Part shown: in pieces, positions 6,347-6,560 of the stretch | How the letters are laid out: every line of letters begins with the position of its first letter | How positions within the stretch are numbered: the stretch's first letter is position 1 | Source of the DNA: CBDTTM01 sp965363355 | Lineage (GTDB): Bacteria > Bacillota > Negativicutes > Selenomonadales > Selenomonadaceae | Direction of reading: 5' to 3' | Assembly (NCBI GenBank): GCA_965363355.1 | Contig: CBDTTM010000148.1 | Span: forward strand, 1 to 6,560 | Length of the DNA: 6,560 bases | Made by a program: the position numbers and the translations under genes | The notes under the pieces: generated by a model | What the model saw: the letters and a program-made list of their open reading frames with translations, nothing else | Database searches by the model: none | Told to the model about the DNA's origin: nothing

Positions 6347-6361
6347 TTTCGCCCCCATAAA

Positions 6362-6385
6362 AAAGTCACTTTATAAAGTAACTTT
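6362..6385. promoter_or_regulatory. 24-bp near-perfect palindrome, probable operator of the ROK regulator
   Basis: AAAGTCACTTTATAAAGTAACTTT spans 24 positions in two half-sites; 11 of 12 pairs match and only C6367/A6380 breaks symmetry. The core ACTTTATAAAGT is a perfect 12-mer. It covers all but one base of the predicted -10 hexamer (6381-6386) and the transcription start region of the ROK operon, where a bound repressor would block initiation. Its place next to the gene for a winged-helix ROK protein, and the AT-rich long dyad known for ROK operators, suggest autoregulation. Confidence 0.7.
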
Positions 6386-6409
6386 ACTATCCATCCGTAA
6401 AAAAGTCAA
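6381..6409 (-). promoter_or_regulatory. Sigma-70-type promoter of the ROK-PHP-MFS operon
   Basis: On the minus strand TTGACT (6409-6404) and TAAAGT (6386-6381) are separated by exactly 17 bp. The start would be near 6374, leaving a leader of about 16-30 nt to the candidate ATGs. The -35 differs from consensus at one position. The -10 is weaker and lies in the palindrome, which fits a repressible promoter. Confidence 0.75.
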
Positions 6410-6472
6410 GAAATCGTTTGCCACTCTCCCAAAGGCTCAATTTCCTCAAATAAAAATTCATTTTCACCAAAA

Positions 6473-6483
6473 TGCTATATAAT
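6473..6483 (+). promoter_or_regulatory. Probable extended -10 promoter of the rightmost gene
   Basis: TATAAT (6478-6483) is a consensus -10. The overlapping TATATA at 6476-6481 is preceded by TGC (6473-6475), the extended -10 arrangement, which can compensate for the lack of a recognisable -35. The start codon of the next gene is 55 nt downstream. It is divergent from the ROK operon promoter, so the same 6359-6537 region serves both. Confidence 0.55.
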
Positions 6484-6537
6484 GGTCTTATCGTTATTTT
6501 ATTATACGTTTACAGGCTCTACGAAGGAGGCTCTCAT

Positions 6538-6560
6538 ATGTTTCGCAAGCACTTACGCCA
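6538..6560 (+). CDS. Start of an unidentified gene, truncated by the window edge
   Basis: An ATG at 6538 opens MFRKHLR and runs off the window after 23 nt. The start is supported by a full AAGGAGG (6524-6530) with ideal 7-nt spacing and by an upstream TATAAT-type promoter. Seven residues are too few to name a product. It diverges from the ROK operon. Confidence 0.7.

Overview
The window looks like a chromosomal stretch from a low-to-moderate GC Firmicute. Shine-Dalgarno sites are strong (GGAGG or AAGGAGG) and intergenic DNA is AT-rich. A Gram-negative Firmicute (Negativicutes/Selenomonadales type) is my best guess, because a secreted-domain MscS channel, a secreted His-rich protein and a FliB-type flagellin methylase occur together. 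That placement is an inference; no rRNA or other marker gene is present.

Layout, left to right. (1) Positions 1-604, minus strand: N-terminal half of a FliB-like flagellin lysine-N-methylase, cut by the window edge. (2) 605-902: a 298-bp non-coding gap holding a MerR-type 19-bp-spacer promoter with its dyad, a short dyad, a perfect 15-bp inverted repeat in the presumed fliB leader, and the terminator of the next gene. (3) 903-2468, minus: MscS-family mechanosensitive channel with a signal peptide and an N-terminal exported domain. (4) 2469-2703: divergent promoter region. (5) 2704-3093, plus: small secreted His/Glu/Arg-rich protein of unknown function. (6) 3094-3281: a long bidirectional terminator hairpin between two convergent transcription units, with a 57-bp end-to-end insertion-sequence remnant in its loop. 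(7) 3282-6346/6358, minus: a tight three-gene operon transcribed in the order ROK-type regulator, PHP-domain phosphoesterase, YbjJ-type MFS transporter. (8) 6359-6537: divergent control region with a sigma-70-type promoter whose -10 lies in a 24-bp near-perfect palindrome. (9) 6538-6560, plus: the first seven codons of a further gene, cut by the window edge.

The clearest functional unit is the ROK-PHP-MFS operon. The genes are spaced 9 nt and -4 nt apart, the transporter begins with TTG overlapping the preceding TGA, and the palindrome over the -10 suggests autoregulation by the ROK protein. That protein has lost the ROK zinc motif and the N-terminal phosphate loop, so it probably senses a ligand and does not phosphorylate a sugar. 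Together the genes could sense, hydrolyse and move a phosphorylated small molecule, but the substrate cannot be read from the sequence.

No tRNA, rRNA, CRISPR array, replication origin or intact transposase gene was seen. The most unusual items are the insertion-sequence remnant nested in a terminator and the MerR-type promoter pointing at a flagellin methylase gene.
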